Positions 26,112 to 33,704 of a DNA stretch of 64,000 bases are shown one piece after another. Source of the stretch: Actinacidiphila guanduensis. Its GTDB lineage: Bacteria; Actinomycetota; Actinomycetes; Streptomycetales; Streptomycetaceae. Location: the NCBI RefSeq assembly GCF_900103985.1, contig NZ_FNIE01000021.1:1-64000 (forward strand), read 5' to 3'. Positions within the stretch are counted from its first letter, which is position 1, and each line of letters begins with the position of its first letter. The notes under the pieces were generated by a model that worked only from the letters and a program-made list of their open reading frames with translations, was not told the DNA's origin and ran no database searches. The translations under genes and the position numbers were made by a program.

Positions 26112-26164
26112 GCCTGCCGGCGCCGCCCCGGGACCCGGTCGGCGGGGCCGCCTGCGCGGCAGGC
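26112..26164 (-). terminator. Possible terminator of methyltransferase gene
   Basis: GCCTGCC (26112-26118) and GGCAGGC (26158-26164) can pair at the base of a GC-rich stem just past the stop of the minus-strand methyltransferase gene. The internal pairing is irregular, so this is tentative. Confidence 0.35.
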
Positions 26165-26166
26165 TC

Positions 26167-26916
26167 TCAGCCGCGCGCTTCCCGCAGCACGAACACGCCC
26201 CAACCCAGGTATTCACGCTGGTAGGTGAGATGGCGGCGCCGGCTGTGGTCCAGGAACTCGCGCATGTCGGCGGCGTCGGGGTGGTCGGCGGGAACGGCCC
26301 GCAGCCACTCGTCGATCGTGAACCACTGCTCGGCCGCGTAGCGGTCCCAGCTGTCGCGGTCGGCGAGCACCATCTCGACCAGTTCCATGCCCGCCGACGC
26401 GAACCGGTCCACTGTCCCGGCCAGCGACAGGTACTCCTCCGGCTCGACGCCGACCGCCTCGTACGCCTCCTCCGGCACGCCGTCCGCCCAGAACGGCTCG
26501 CCGATCAGCATCAGCCCGCCCGGCTTCAGCGCCCGGCGCAGCAACTCGACCGTGCCCACCGCGCCGCCGCCGATCCAGGTCGCGCCGAGGCACGAGACGA
26601 CGTCGAAGGCGTGCGGCTCGGCCTCGTAGGCGGCCGCGTCGCCCCGCTCGAAAACCACTTCGGGGCCGACGCCCAGCTCCGCCGCCCGCAGCCGGGCCGC
26701 GGTCAGGAACACCTGGCTGATGTCGACCCCGACACCGCCGACGCCGTAGCGCTCGGCCCAGCGCAGCAGCATCTCGCCCTTGCCGCAGGCCAGGTCGAGC
26801 ACCCGCTGCCCCTTCTGCAGCCGGCAGATCCGGCCGAGGAGCATCAGCTTCTCCTCGGTGATCGGGTTGAGGATGCGGTGTCCCGACTCGGCGATCTCGT
26901 GGTGGCGCAGGCTCAT
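26167..26916 (-). CDS. Class I SAM-dependent methyltransferase
   Basis: A 249-residue methyltransferase. SAM motif I is VLDLACGKGEMLLRWAE at about residues 38-54, followed by GVDIS (motif II region) and FDVVSCLGATWIGGG (motif IV/V). The C-terminus (DRDSWDRYAAEQWFTIDEWL) matches a group of conserved actinobacterial methyltransferases of unknown substrate. ATG at 26916 is preceded by CGAGGAGC. It lies upstream of gvpO on the same strand with a 146-base gap, so a link to the gas vesicle operon is only positional. Confidence 0.87.
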   Translation of the reverse strand: MSLRHHEIAESGHRILNPITEEKLMLLGRICRLQKGQRVLDLACGKGEMLLRWAERYGVGGVGVDISQVFLTAARLRAAELGVGPEVVFERGDAAAYEAEPHAFDVVSCLGATWIGGGAVGTVELLRRALKPGGLMLIGEPFWADGVPEEAYEAVGVEPEEYLSLAGTVDRFASAGMELVEMVLADRDSWDRYAAEQWFTIDEWLRAVPADHPDAADMREFLDHSRRRHLTYQREYLGWGVFVLREARG

Positions 26917-27113
26917 GCGGCTCCTCGGTGCTGCGGCGGCGGGGCCGGCGCGGGTCCCGGCCGTGGGTGCCCCGGAAAAGGGGCGGAACCCGCGCATCGT
27001 GCCGGAAGGGGCGGCCGGACGCCAAACGGTATGCGGCGCGGAGGTACCGATCGGGGGTGGCGGCCGGCGCGTTCGGGGGCAGCCGGGAGTCGGCGGTGGC
27101 CGCGCGACCGAGT

Positions 27114-27177
27114 CCTGCGACGGCCCTGCGACGGCCCTGCGACGGTCCTGCGCGGTCCTGCGCGGTCCTACGACGGC
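27114..27177. repeat. Tandem 10-11-bp repeats
   Basis: Three copies of CCTGCGACGG(C/T) (11 bases each, 27114-27146), two of CCTGCGCGGT (27147-27166) and a final CCTACGACGGC. The last copy overlaps the stop codon of the minus-strand epimerase gene. Confidence 0.85.
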
Positions 27178-28334
27178 AGCGCTGTCAGGCTCTCGGCGGT
27201 CGCGAGCACCGTCTCCTCCCAGGAGCGCGGCTGCCAGCCGAGCAGGCGGCGGGCCCGGTCGCTGCGGACGTGCCGGATGACACCGAGGTTGGGGACCATG
27301 GCGGCTGCCTCCGGGTTGCGCCGGGCGGCGAACTTGACCGACCAGTCCGGCAGTTTGCGGGTCGGCACGCGCGCGCCGGCCGGGCCGAGGCGGTGCCTGA
27401 GCAGCGCGGCGATGTCCCGCAGGCCGACGGCGTCGCCCGCCGCGGCCAGGAAGCGCCGCCCGGCGGCCGCGGGGTCGGACATCGCCCGCAGGTGCAGGTC
27501 GGCGACGTCGCGGACGTCCACCACGGCGAAGTACATCCGCGGCACGCCCTGCATCGCGCCCTCCAGCAGCCGCTTGACCAGGCCGATCGAGGAGGCGTAA
27601 TCGGGGCCGAGCACGGGCCCGAAGATCCCGACCGGGTTGACGACGGCCAACTCCATTGCGCCGCCCTCGCGTTCGGCGAAGTCCCAGGCGGCACGCTCGG
27701 CCAGGGCCTTGGACTTCACATAGGCGCCGACGCCCGGGCTCGCGGTGTCGGTCCAGTCCTCCTCGGTGAACGGCCGCTCGGTCGGCGGGTGGCCGTAGCC
27801 GATGGCGGCGAAGGAGGAGGTGAGCACGACCCTGCGCACCCCGGCGTCGCGTGCCGCCCGCAGCACGCGCAGGGCGCCCTCCCTGGCGGGAGTGATCACC
27901 TCGTCCTCGTCCTTGGGCGCGCCCGGCGGGAAGGGCGAGGCGACATGCAGGACGTAGGCGCAGCCCTCGACGGCCTCGCTCCAGCCGTCGTCGGCGGAGA
28001 GGTCGGCGAGGGTGAAGGTGAGGGGGTCCGGGGTGGGGCTGGTGGGGGCCGGGGCGTCCGAGGCGGGGGCGTCCGAGGCAGTGTCCGGGACCGGGCCGCG
28101 AGCATTGGGCGCGGGGGCGTTGCGTGCGGGAGCGTCCTTTGCGTGGGCCTCCGGAGCGGCGGTGCGGGTGCCGTTCAGGGCGCGGCCCGCCGCGACCATG
28201 GCCCGCACGTCCGGCTCGCGCGCGGCCGAGCGGACCGTCGTACGGACCCGGTAGCCGCGTTCGAGGAGTTGGGCGATGCAGTGGGCGGCGAGGAAGCCCG
28301 AGCCGCCGGTGACCAGTACGCGTTCCCCGCTCAT
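27168..28334 (-). CDS. NAD-dependent epimerase/dehydratase with low-complexity insert
   Basis: A 388-residue extended SDR resembling dihydroflavonol-4-reductase/cinnamoyl-CoA reductase-like enzymes. VTGGSGFLAAH at residues 8-18 binds NAD(P); VLHVASPFPPGAPKDEDEVI and the catalytic Y-x3-K in AYVKSKALAE are intact; NPVGIFGPVLG follows. The odd feature is an Ala/Pro/Asp-rich insertion at about residues 62-105 (repeated DAPA and NAPAPNA units) in the loop after beta-2, absent from typical members of about 340 residues. ATG at 28334 is used. Tandem repeats overlap the 3' end. Substrate unknown. Confidence 0.85.
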   Translation of the reverse strand: MSGERVLVTGGSGFLAAHCIAQLLERGYRVRTTVRSAAREPDVRAMVAAGRALNGTRTAAPEAHAKDAPARNAPAPNARGPVPDTASDAPASDAPAPTSPTPDPLTFTLADLSADDGWSEAVEGCAYVLHVASPFPPGAPKDEDEVITPAREGALRVLRAARDAGVRRVVLTSSFAAIGYGHPPTERPFTEEDWTDTASPGVGAYVKSKALAERAAWDFAEREGGAMELAVVNPVGIFGPVLGPDYASSIGLVKRLLEGAMQGVPRMYFAVVDVRDVADLHLRAMSDPAAAGRRFLAAAGDAVGLRDIAALLRHRLGPAGARVPTRKLPDWSVKFAARRNPEAAAMVPNLGVIRHVRSDRARRLLGWQPRSWEETVLATAESLTALPS

Positions 28335-28537
28335 GCCGTGTCGCTCCTGTCCTGGTGGGCCGCGTTCGGCGGGCCCGTGGTCTTCGGGTCGCGGCCCTCC
28401 GCGGGTGCGCTCTGCGGGCGCCCCTCGGCGGGCCTCGCCTCCGATCGTGCCCGCGCCGGTCACGGGCAGTAAGCCCCTGCCGGCCCTGGTACCCGCGGGG
28501 ACAGGATGCGCGGGCGGGGTCGCCGTACGCTGGCGGC

Positions 28538-29491
28538 ATGGCGACGGCGAGCGGACTCGGCGACTACCTGCGGGCGTGCCGCGAGCGGCTGCGGCCCGGC
28601 GAGGTGGGACTGCCCGAGGGCGCGCGACGGCGGGTGCCGGGGCTGCGGCGCGAGGAAGTGGCGCTGCTCGCGGGGATCAGCGTGGAGTACTACCTGCGAC
28701 TGGAGCAGGGCCGTGACCAGCACCCTTCCGACCAGGTACTGGACAGCATCGCGCGGGCGCTGCGGCTGGAACCGGACGCGGAGGCGTACCTGCGGGCCCT
28801 CGCCCGGCCGCTGCGGCCGCCCGCGCGGCGCCGTCCGGGCCGGCCCGAGCGGGTGAGCCCTGGCGTACGGACGCTGATCGCCACCTGGGAGACCACGCCC
28901 GCGATGGTGCACGGCCGCACCATGCTGACGCTGGCCGCGAACCCGATGGCGGTGGCGCTCAATCCGCTCTTCGCCGCGGGCGTGAACACGCTGCGTGCCG
29001 CCTTCCTGGAGCCGGAGATGCGCGCGTTCTACCGGGATTGGGACGCGATGACGGCGAAGACGGTCGCGTATCTGCGCTCGGTGGCGGCGGGGGTGGACGA
29101 TCCGCGGCTGCTGGAGGTGGTCGGGGAGCTGAGCGTGCACAGCGAGCGGTTCCGGACGCTGTGGGCGCGGCAGGATGTGCGGCTGACGACGAGCGGGGTG
29201 GCGCTGCTGCGGCACCCGCAGGTCGGTGACCTGGACCTGCACTACGAGAAGCTGGCGCTGCCGGGGGCGCCGGGGCAGATGCTGGTGACGTACCACGCGG
29301 AGCCGGGGTCGGTGTCGCACGAGCGGCTGCTGTTGCTGGCGCACTTGGCGCGGCGGACGGCGGACGGGGCGGCGGGACCGCCGAGTGTGCCACCGGGTGG
29401 GCCTTCCGGTGCGGGGGCGGGCGTGGTGGGCGAGCGGGCCGCCGAGGAGGCGGTGGGCGGGACGGGCGACGTGGTCAGGGGGACGCGTTGA
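28538..29491 (+). CDS. XRE-family regulator, MmyB-like
   Basis: A 317-residue transcription regulator: N-terminal helix-turn-helix at about residues 30-77 (LRREEVALLAGISVEYYLRL then QGRDQHPSDQVLDSIARALRL) and a C-terminal MmyB-like ligand-binding PAS-type domain (TPAMVHGRTMLTLAANPMAVAL, LRHPQVGDLDLHYEKLALPG). The C-terminal 50 residues are Gly/Ala-rich. This class is very frequent in Streptomyces and often regulates an adjacent, divergent oxidoreductase gene: here the epimerase at 27168-28334 starts 203 bases away on the other strand. That pairing is inferred. Confidence 0.88.
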   Translation: MATASGLGDYLRACRERLRPGEVGLPEGARRRVPGLRREEVALLAGISVEYYLRLEQGRDQHPSDQVLDSIARALRLEPDAEAYLRALARPLRPPARRRPGRPERVSPGVRTLIATWETTPAMVHGRTMLTLAANPMAVALNPLFAAGVNTLRAAFLEPEMRAFYRDWDAMTAKTVAYLRSVAAGVDDPRLLEVVGELSVHSERFRTLWARQDVRLTTSGVALLRHPQVGDLDLHYEKLALPGAPGQMLVTYHAEPGSVSHERLLLLAHLARRTADGAAGPPSVPPGGPSGAGAGVVGERAAEEAVGGTGDVVRGTR

Positions 29492-29528
29492 CACTTCAGG
29501 CCCTGCGCAACCATGCTGAGGCCGTAGC

Positions 29529-29541
29529 TGAGCAAGCGCTT
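29529..29541. promoter_or_regulatory. TGAGCAAGCGCTT operator, copy 1
   Basis: TGAGCAAGCGCTT, with palindromic core CAAGCGCTTG at 29533-29542, 43 bases upstream of the MaoC start. The same 13 bases recur at 30809-30821 upstream of the TetR gene. Confidence 0.7.
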
Positions 29542-29583
29542 GGAAACCGGTGTACCCCGGAACCGTGCCCTGCAGGAGGCCCC

Positions 29584-30045
29584 ATGTCCCAGCCCCGTAT
29601 CTTCGCCTCGGTCGACGAGCTGCGTGCCTCCGTGGGCGAGCAGCTCGGCCCGACGGACTGGCGGGAGATCGACCAGAAGCGGATCGAGCTGTTCGCGGAC
29701 GCGACCGACGACCACCAGTGGATCCACGTCGATACGGAGCGGGCGGCGCACGGTCCGTTCGGCAGCACGATCGCCCACGGTTTCCTGACGCTCTCGCTGG
29801 TGTCGTCGCTGGCCGCGGAGCTGTACCGGGTCGAGGGCGTGCGGATGGCCGTGAACTACGGCGTCAACAAGGTGCGCTTCCCCGCGGCGGTGCCCGTCGG
29901 CTCGCGACTGCGGGCCACGGCGAAGCTGGCCGAGGTTGCGGAGGCTGGCGGGGGCGTGCAGTTGGTGGCGCAGGTGACGATCGAGCGCGAGGGCGGGGAG
30001 AAGCCGGTGTGTGTGGCGGAGACGGTGGTGCGGTTCTACTTGTAG
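29584..30045 (+). CDS. MaoC family (R)-specific enoyl-CoA hydratase
   Basis: A 153-residue hot-dog-fold hydratase. The hydratase-2 motif is present: FADATDDHQWIHVD (catalytic Asp and His) followed by GPFGSTIAHGFLTLSL. It would hydrate trans-2-enoyl-CoA in beta-oxidation or polyketide precursor supply. ATG at 29584 follows GCAGGAGG. Convergent TetR gene lies 100 bases downstream. The operator TGAGCAAGCGCTT precedes both. Confidence 0.93.
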   Translation: MSQPRIFASVDELRASVGEQLGPTDWREIDQKRIELFADATDDHQWIHVDTERAAHGPFGSTIAHGFLTLSLVSSLAAELYRVEGVRMAVNYGVNKVRFPAAVPVGSRLRATAKLAEVAEAGGGVQLVAQVTIEREGGEKPVCVAETVVRFYL

Positions 30046-30144
30046 GGCGCGCTTGGTGCCGGGCCTTGTGGCAGAGCGCGGCGGGGCCGCGGCGGTCGTG
30101 GCGGGCTGCTTGCTCGCGGTGCCACGTACAGCCAGGCGCCGGGG

Positions 30145-30756
30145 TCAGTCCGCTCGGCGGACCATGCGCAGGACGAGGTCGGCGTAGAGCTCGCCCACCT
30201 CGTCGGGCGTACGGTGGCCGGCCGGATTGAACCAGCGCGCCACGTCGATGCACAGCGAGAGCACCGCCAGGGTGGTGCCGGAGACGTCGGCCACGTCGAA
30301 CTCCCCGGCAGCGACGCCGTCCCGGATCACCGAGCGGATCGCCTCCTCGCTCTGCCGGCGCATCACGACGATCTCCGCGAAGTGCTCCTCGGCGAGCGCG
30401 CCCAGCTCGTACTGCACGATGCGGCCGGTCGTGTGGTGCTCGGCGTGCCAGCGGACGAAGGCGCGTACGGCGGCGGCCAGTCGCTCGGCCGCGGTGCCCT
30501 CGGCGTCCCGAGCCTCCTCGAGCATCGCCAGCGAGCGCACGTGGCCCACCTTGCTGATCTGGTAGAGCAGTTCTTCCTTGGTCTTGTAGTGGATGTAGAG
30601 CGCGGCCGGGCTCATGCCGGCCCGGCTCGCGATGTCCCGGGTGGTCGTGGCGTGGTACCCGCGCTCGGCGAACGCCTCGACCGCGGCGACCACCAGCCGC
30701 CTGGCGGCGTCGGGGGTGATCTCGCCCCATGCCTGGATTGCCGCCTCCGCGCTCAT
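30145..30756 (-). CDS. TetR family regulator
   Basis: A 203-residue TetR repressor: HTH at about residues 18-62 (AVEAFAERGYHATTTRDIAS, RAGMSPAALYIHYKTKEELL), then a C-terminal domain resembling TetR_C_33-type regulators of fatty acid genes. ATG at 30756 has GAGGAG eight bases upstream; an ATG-less extension to 30792 is weaker. Probably autoregulated through TGAGCAAGCGCTT at 30809, 53 bases upstream, and controls maoC through the copy at 29529. Confidence 0.87.
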   Translation of the reverse strand: MSAEAAIQAWGEITPDAARRLVVAAVEAFAERGYHATTTRDIASRAGMSPAALYIHYKTKEELLYQISKVGHVRSLAMLEEARDAEGTAAERLAAAVRAFVRWHAEHHTTGRIVQYELGALAEEHFAEIVVMRRQSEEAIRSVIRDGVAAGEFDVADVSGTTLAVLSLCIDVARWFNPAGHRTPDEVGELYADLVLRMVRRAD

Positions 30757-30808
30757 TGCCCGCTCCTCACACCCGTCGGTTGACAGGGTCACACCCTACC
30801 GGGAAGGG

Positions 30809-30821
30809 TGAGCAAGCGCTT
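30809..30821. promoter_or_regulatory. TGAGCAAGCGCTT operator, copy 2
   Basis: Exact 13-base match to the copy before maoC, located 53 bases upstream of the TetR start on the divergent side. It probably serves autoregulation. Confidence 0.7.
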
Positions 30822-31079
30822 AGCGGCACTGGTGGGTGCTCTTGGGGAGCGCGGGCGAGCGACGCGTACGGCGGGGCCGGGCGCGGGAAGGCGCGCGGAC
30901 GGGGGGCGCGCGGGAAGGCGCGCGAACGTACACAGGCGCGGGGAGGGGCGCGGCAAAAGCGGGCGAACGCGCAGGGGCGCGGGCGGCGCGCGAACGTATA
31001 GGGACACGGGCGGAGAGAGGCCCGAAGGCGGGGCAGCCGCTCGGCTCGAACGCCCGCGTACGTGCTCAGAACACCGCGC
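30822..31079. repeat. Low-complexity G-rich gap with direct repeats
   Basis: The 258-base gap between the TetR operator and the acyl-CoA dehydrogenase stop has no gene. It is G-rich on the plus strand. GCGCGGGAAGGCGCGCG occurs at 30881-30897 and 30908-30924, and GGCGCGCGAACGTA at 30917-30930 and 30985-30998. These look like replication-slippage repeats. Confidence 0.65.
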
Positions 31080-32228
31080 TCAGAACGCCGACACTCCCGT
31101 CAGCGCTCGTCCGATGAGCAGCTTGTGGATCTGGCTGGTGCCCTCGTACAACGTCATCACCCGCGCGTCGCGCAGCAGCTTGCCGACCGGGTACTCGTCG
31201 ATGTAGCCGTAGCCGCCGAAGACCTGGAGGGCGTTGTTGGCGCAGCGGACGGCGGCCTCGCTGGCGTAGAGCTTGGCGGTGGAGGACTCGGTCGCGAAGG
31301 GCAGACCGCGGTCGATGCGGTCGGCGACCCGCCAGGTGAGCAGGCGGGCGGCGTCCACGTCGACGGCGATGTCGGCGAGCAGTTCCTGCACCAGCTGGTG
31401 GCCCGCGATCGGCGTGCCGAACTGCTCGCGCTGCCCGGCGTACCCGGTGGCCGCCTCCAGGCACGCCTGGGCGATGCCGACGCAGCCCGCGGCCACCGAC
31501 ATCCGCCCCTTGGCCAGGGCCGACATGGCGACCGAGAAGCCCTTGCCCTCGGGGCCGAGCAGGGCGCTTTCCGGAACCCGTACGGCGTCCAGCACCAGCT
31601 CCGCGGTCGCCTGCCCGCGCAGGCCGAGCTTGCCGTGCACCTCGCGGCGGATGAGCCCGGGGGCATCGGTGGGCACGAGGAAGGCGCTGATGCCGCGGTG
31701 GCCCTCGCCGCCGGTGCGGGCGAAGAGCAGGACGACGTCGGCCCAGGTGCCGTTGGTGATGAACATCTTGCTGCCGGTCAGCAGGTAGTCGCTGCCGTCA
31801 CGAATGGCGCGGGTGGTGAGGTTCGCGGCGTCGGAGCCGGTGCCGGGTTCGGTGAGGCCGAAGCAGCCGAGCGCTTCGCCGGAGGTGAGCCGGGGCAGCC
31901 AGTCGCGCTTCTGCGCCTCGGTGCCCCAGGTGTTTATCGACTTGGCGACAAGGCCGAGCGAGACGGAGACGATGCCGCGCACCGAGGACTCGGCCCGGCC
32001 CAGCTCCTCGGTGACCAGGCAGTACGCGAGGTGGTCGCCGCCCGAGCCGCCGTGCTCCTCGCCGATGGTCAGGCCGAGGAAGCCGAGCGCGCCGAGCTTC
32101 TTGACGATGCCGCGGTCCACGCTCTCCGCCCTGTCCCACTCGGCGGCGTGGGGAGTGATCTCGCGGTCGGCGAAGTCCCTGGCCAGCGCCTGGACGGCGG
32201 CCTGCTCCTCGGACAGCTCAAGGTCCAC
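31080..32228 (-). CDS. Acyl-CoA dehydrogenase
   Basis: A 382-residue acyl-CoA dehydrogenase of the short/branched-chain type. FAD/substrate signatures: CFGLTEPGTGSDAANLTTRA near residue 125 and GSKMFITNG near 155; the C-terminal domain has FGTPIAGHQLVQELLADIAV and ends with the catalytic-loop segment MTLYEGTSQIHKLLIGRALTG, where the Glu is the usual general base in this subgroup. GTG at 32228 is preceded by TGGAG at the right spacing. It is divergent from a TetR gene; the 19-bp operator at 32246-32264 lies 18 bases upstream of the start. Confidence 0.92.
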   Translation of the reverse strand: MDLELSEEQAAVQALARDFADREITPHAAEWDRAESVDRGIVKKLGALGFLGLTIGEEHGGSGGDHLAYCLVTEELGRAESSVRGIVSVSLGLVAKSINTWGTEAQKRDWLPRLTSGEALGCFGLTEPGTGSDAANLTTRAIRDGSDYLLTGSKMFITNGTWADVVLLFARTGGEGHRGISAFLVPTDAPGLIRREVHGKLGLRGQATAELVLDAVRVPESALLGPEGKGFSVAMSALAKGRMSVAAGCVGIAQACLEAATGYAGQREQFGTPIAGHQLVQELLADIAVDVDAARLLTWRVADRIDRGLPFATESSTAKLYASEAAVRCANNALQVFGGYGYIDEYPVGKLLRDARVMTLYEGTSQIHKLLIGRALTGVSAF

Positions 32229-32245
32229 TGCGCTCCAGCCCTTCC

Positions 32246-32264
32246 AAACTAGCACCGCTAGTTT
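32246..32264. promoter_or_regulatory. 19-bp operator AAACTA-N7-TAGTTT, copy 1
   Basis: AAACTAGC ACC GCTAGTTT: perfect eight-base arms. It lies between the divergent acyl-CoA dehydrogenase (start 32228) and TetR gene (start 32293), ideally placed to control both. The core matches the site at 36444-36462. Confidence 0.8.
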
Positions 32265-32292
32265 CTTGTCGGCAGCCTCTACTATGTGCCGC

Positions 32293-32919
32293 ATGGCACG
32301 CCCCCGCAAGCCCCTGCTCAGCCGCGACCGCATCGTGGCGGCAGCGCTCGCCCTCATCGACGCCGAGGGCCTGGCCGCGCTGTCCACCCGGCGGCTCGCC
32401 GCGGAACTCGGCGTCAGCGGGCCCTCGCTCTACAACCACTTCGCCACCAAGGAGGCGATCCTCGACGCCGCCGCCGACACGGTCATCGGCAACGTCGACG
32501 TGTCGATGTTCGGCGACGGCCGGCACGACTGGCGCGCCGCCCTGCTGGAGTGGGCCCGCTCCTACCGCGCCGCCCTCACCGCCCACCCGAACATCGTGCC
32601 CTTCCTCGCGGTCGGCCCCGGTCTGCGTCCGGCCGGCCTGCGGATGGCCGACGCCGTCTTCGGCGGCATGGTCGAGGCGGGCTGGCCGCCGGCGCAGGCC
32701 ACCCGGATCGGGGCGCTGATGCGGTACTTCGTCACGGGCTCCGCGCTCGGCACCTTCGCCGGCGGCTTCGTCGGCGACCCGGCGGCCTACGACCCCGCCG
32801 ACTACCCCCACCTCGGCCAGGCCCACCGCCTCGCCGACCACCGCGAGCAGGTGGACGCCGCGGCTTTCGAGACGGGCCTGCGGGCGCTGGTGGACGGGCT
32901 GGCCCTGCAGTTCCGCTGA
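32293..32919 (+). CDS. TetR family regulator (TetR_C-type)
   Basis: A 208-residue TetR repressor: RKPLLSRDRIVAAALALIDA, then the HTH LSTRRLAAELGVSGPSLYNH with FATKEAILDAAADTVIG. The ligand domain resembles the TetR/TetR_C_1 group. The start is ATG at 32293 (another ATG at 32284 in frame), with no ribosome binding site, so it may be leaderless. Its binding sites are probably the two AAACTA-N7-TAGTTT palindromes, one between itself and the acyl-CoA dehydrogenase and one before the aldehyde dehydrogenase gene. Confidence 0.88.
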   Translation: MARPRKPLLSRDRIVAAALALIDAEGLAALSTRRLAAELGVSGPSLYNHFATKEAILDAAADTVIGNVDVSMFGDGRHDWRAALLEWARSYRAALTAHPNIVPFLAVGPGLRPAGLRMADAVFGGMVEAGWPPAQATRIGALMRYFVTGSALGTFAGGFVGDPAAYDPADYPHLGQAHRLADHREQVDAAAFETGLRALVDGLALQFR

Positions 32920-32963
32920 GGCGGTTCCGTGCGGTCCGGGGGCTCGCCGGACGGTGCGATAGG

Positions 32964-33002
32964 CGGTGCGGTCGGACGGTGCGGTCGGACGGTGCGGTCG
33001 GA
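32964..33002. repeat. Three perfect 13-bp tandem repeats
   Basis: CGGTGCGGTCGGA repeated exactly at 32964-32976, 32977-32989 and 32990-33002 in the gap between the TetR gene and the FomD-like gene. Confidence 0.95.
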
Positions 33003-33084
33003 TGGTCCCCGGCTCGCCCGGCCTGGTGCCGCTCGCGGCAAATCCGGTGCCCTGTACGGCCGTTGCGGTGACAGGATGACGCGC

Positions 33085-33621
33085 ATGACCGACATCGCTG
33101 CCGAACCTGCTCCCGCAGGCACCCTCGTCCAGGTCAACTACCGCAAGTACGACGGCTCCCTGCACTGGAACCTGCGCATGCGCCGCCTCGGCGAGGACGA
33201 GCACGGCACCTGGCTCGGCCTGCCCGCCAACGGCGTGATGCGCAAGGGCCACAACCCCGAGGTCCCTCTGCCCGAGGCCCATGTCATCCTCTTCCCGCGC
33301 GACGCCTGGTGGACGGCCGTTTTCAACGACGCCCCGCGCACGACGGAGATCTACTGCGACATCACGACTCCTCCCCGCTGGCTCTCTCCCACCGAGGTCA
33401 CCATGGTGGACCTCGACCTCGATGTCCTGCGCAAGCGCGGCGCCGACCTCCCCCTCCTCGTGGACGAGGACGAGTTCGCCGAGCACCAGGTCCGCTACGG
33501 CTACCCCGCCGACGTCATCCGCTCCGCCGAGCAGTCCGCCCAGTGGCTGATGACCGCCGTCGCCAACGGCATCGGCCCCTTCGGCGGCGCCCACCTCCCC
33601 TGGCTCGCGATGGTCGCCTGA
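33085..33621 (+). CDS. DUF402/FomD-like protein
   Basis: A 178-residue DUF402 protein. The signature runs from VQVNYRKYDGSLHWNLRMRR through WWTAVFNDAP, TTEIYCDITTPP, VTMVDLDLDVLRKRG and the C-terminal helix. The acidic set D-x-D around VDLDLDV and the later DEDEF are the metal-binding residues of the FomD/DUF402 fold. FomD hydrolyses cytidylyl-phosphonate in fosfomycin biosynthesis; other members are nucleoside di- or triphosphatases. The start is ATG 33085 (AGGA upstream) or ATG 33076. It is not obviously in an operon. Confidence 0.85.
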   Translation: MTDIAAEPAPAGTLVQVNYRKYDGSLHWNLRMRRLGEDEHGTWLGLPANGVMRKGHNPEVPLPEAHVILFPRDAWWTAVFNDAPRTTEIYCDITTPPRWLSPTEVTMVDLDLDVLRKRGADLPLLVDEDEFAEHQVRYGYPADVIRSAEQSAQWLMTAVANGIGPFGGAHLPWLAMVA

Positions 33622-33704
33622 CGGGCCCGGCCTTTCGTCGACCCGCCCTGCCCTGCCCGGTCGCGCTCCCCGTACGGCCTGCCCGGTCAGGGCCGGTCGT
33701 ACGG

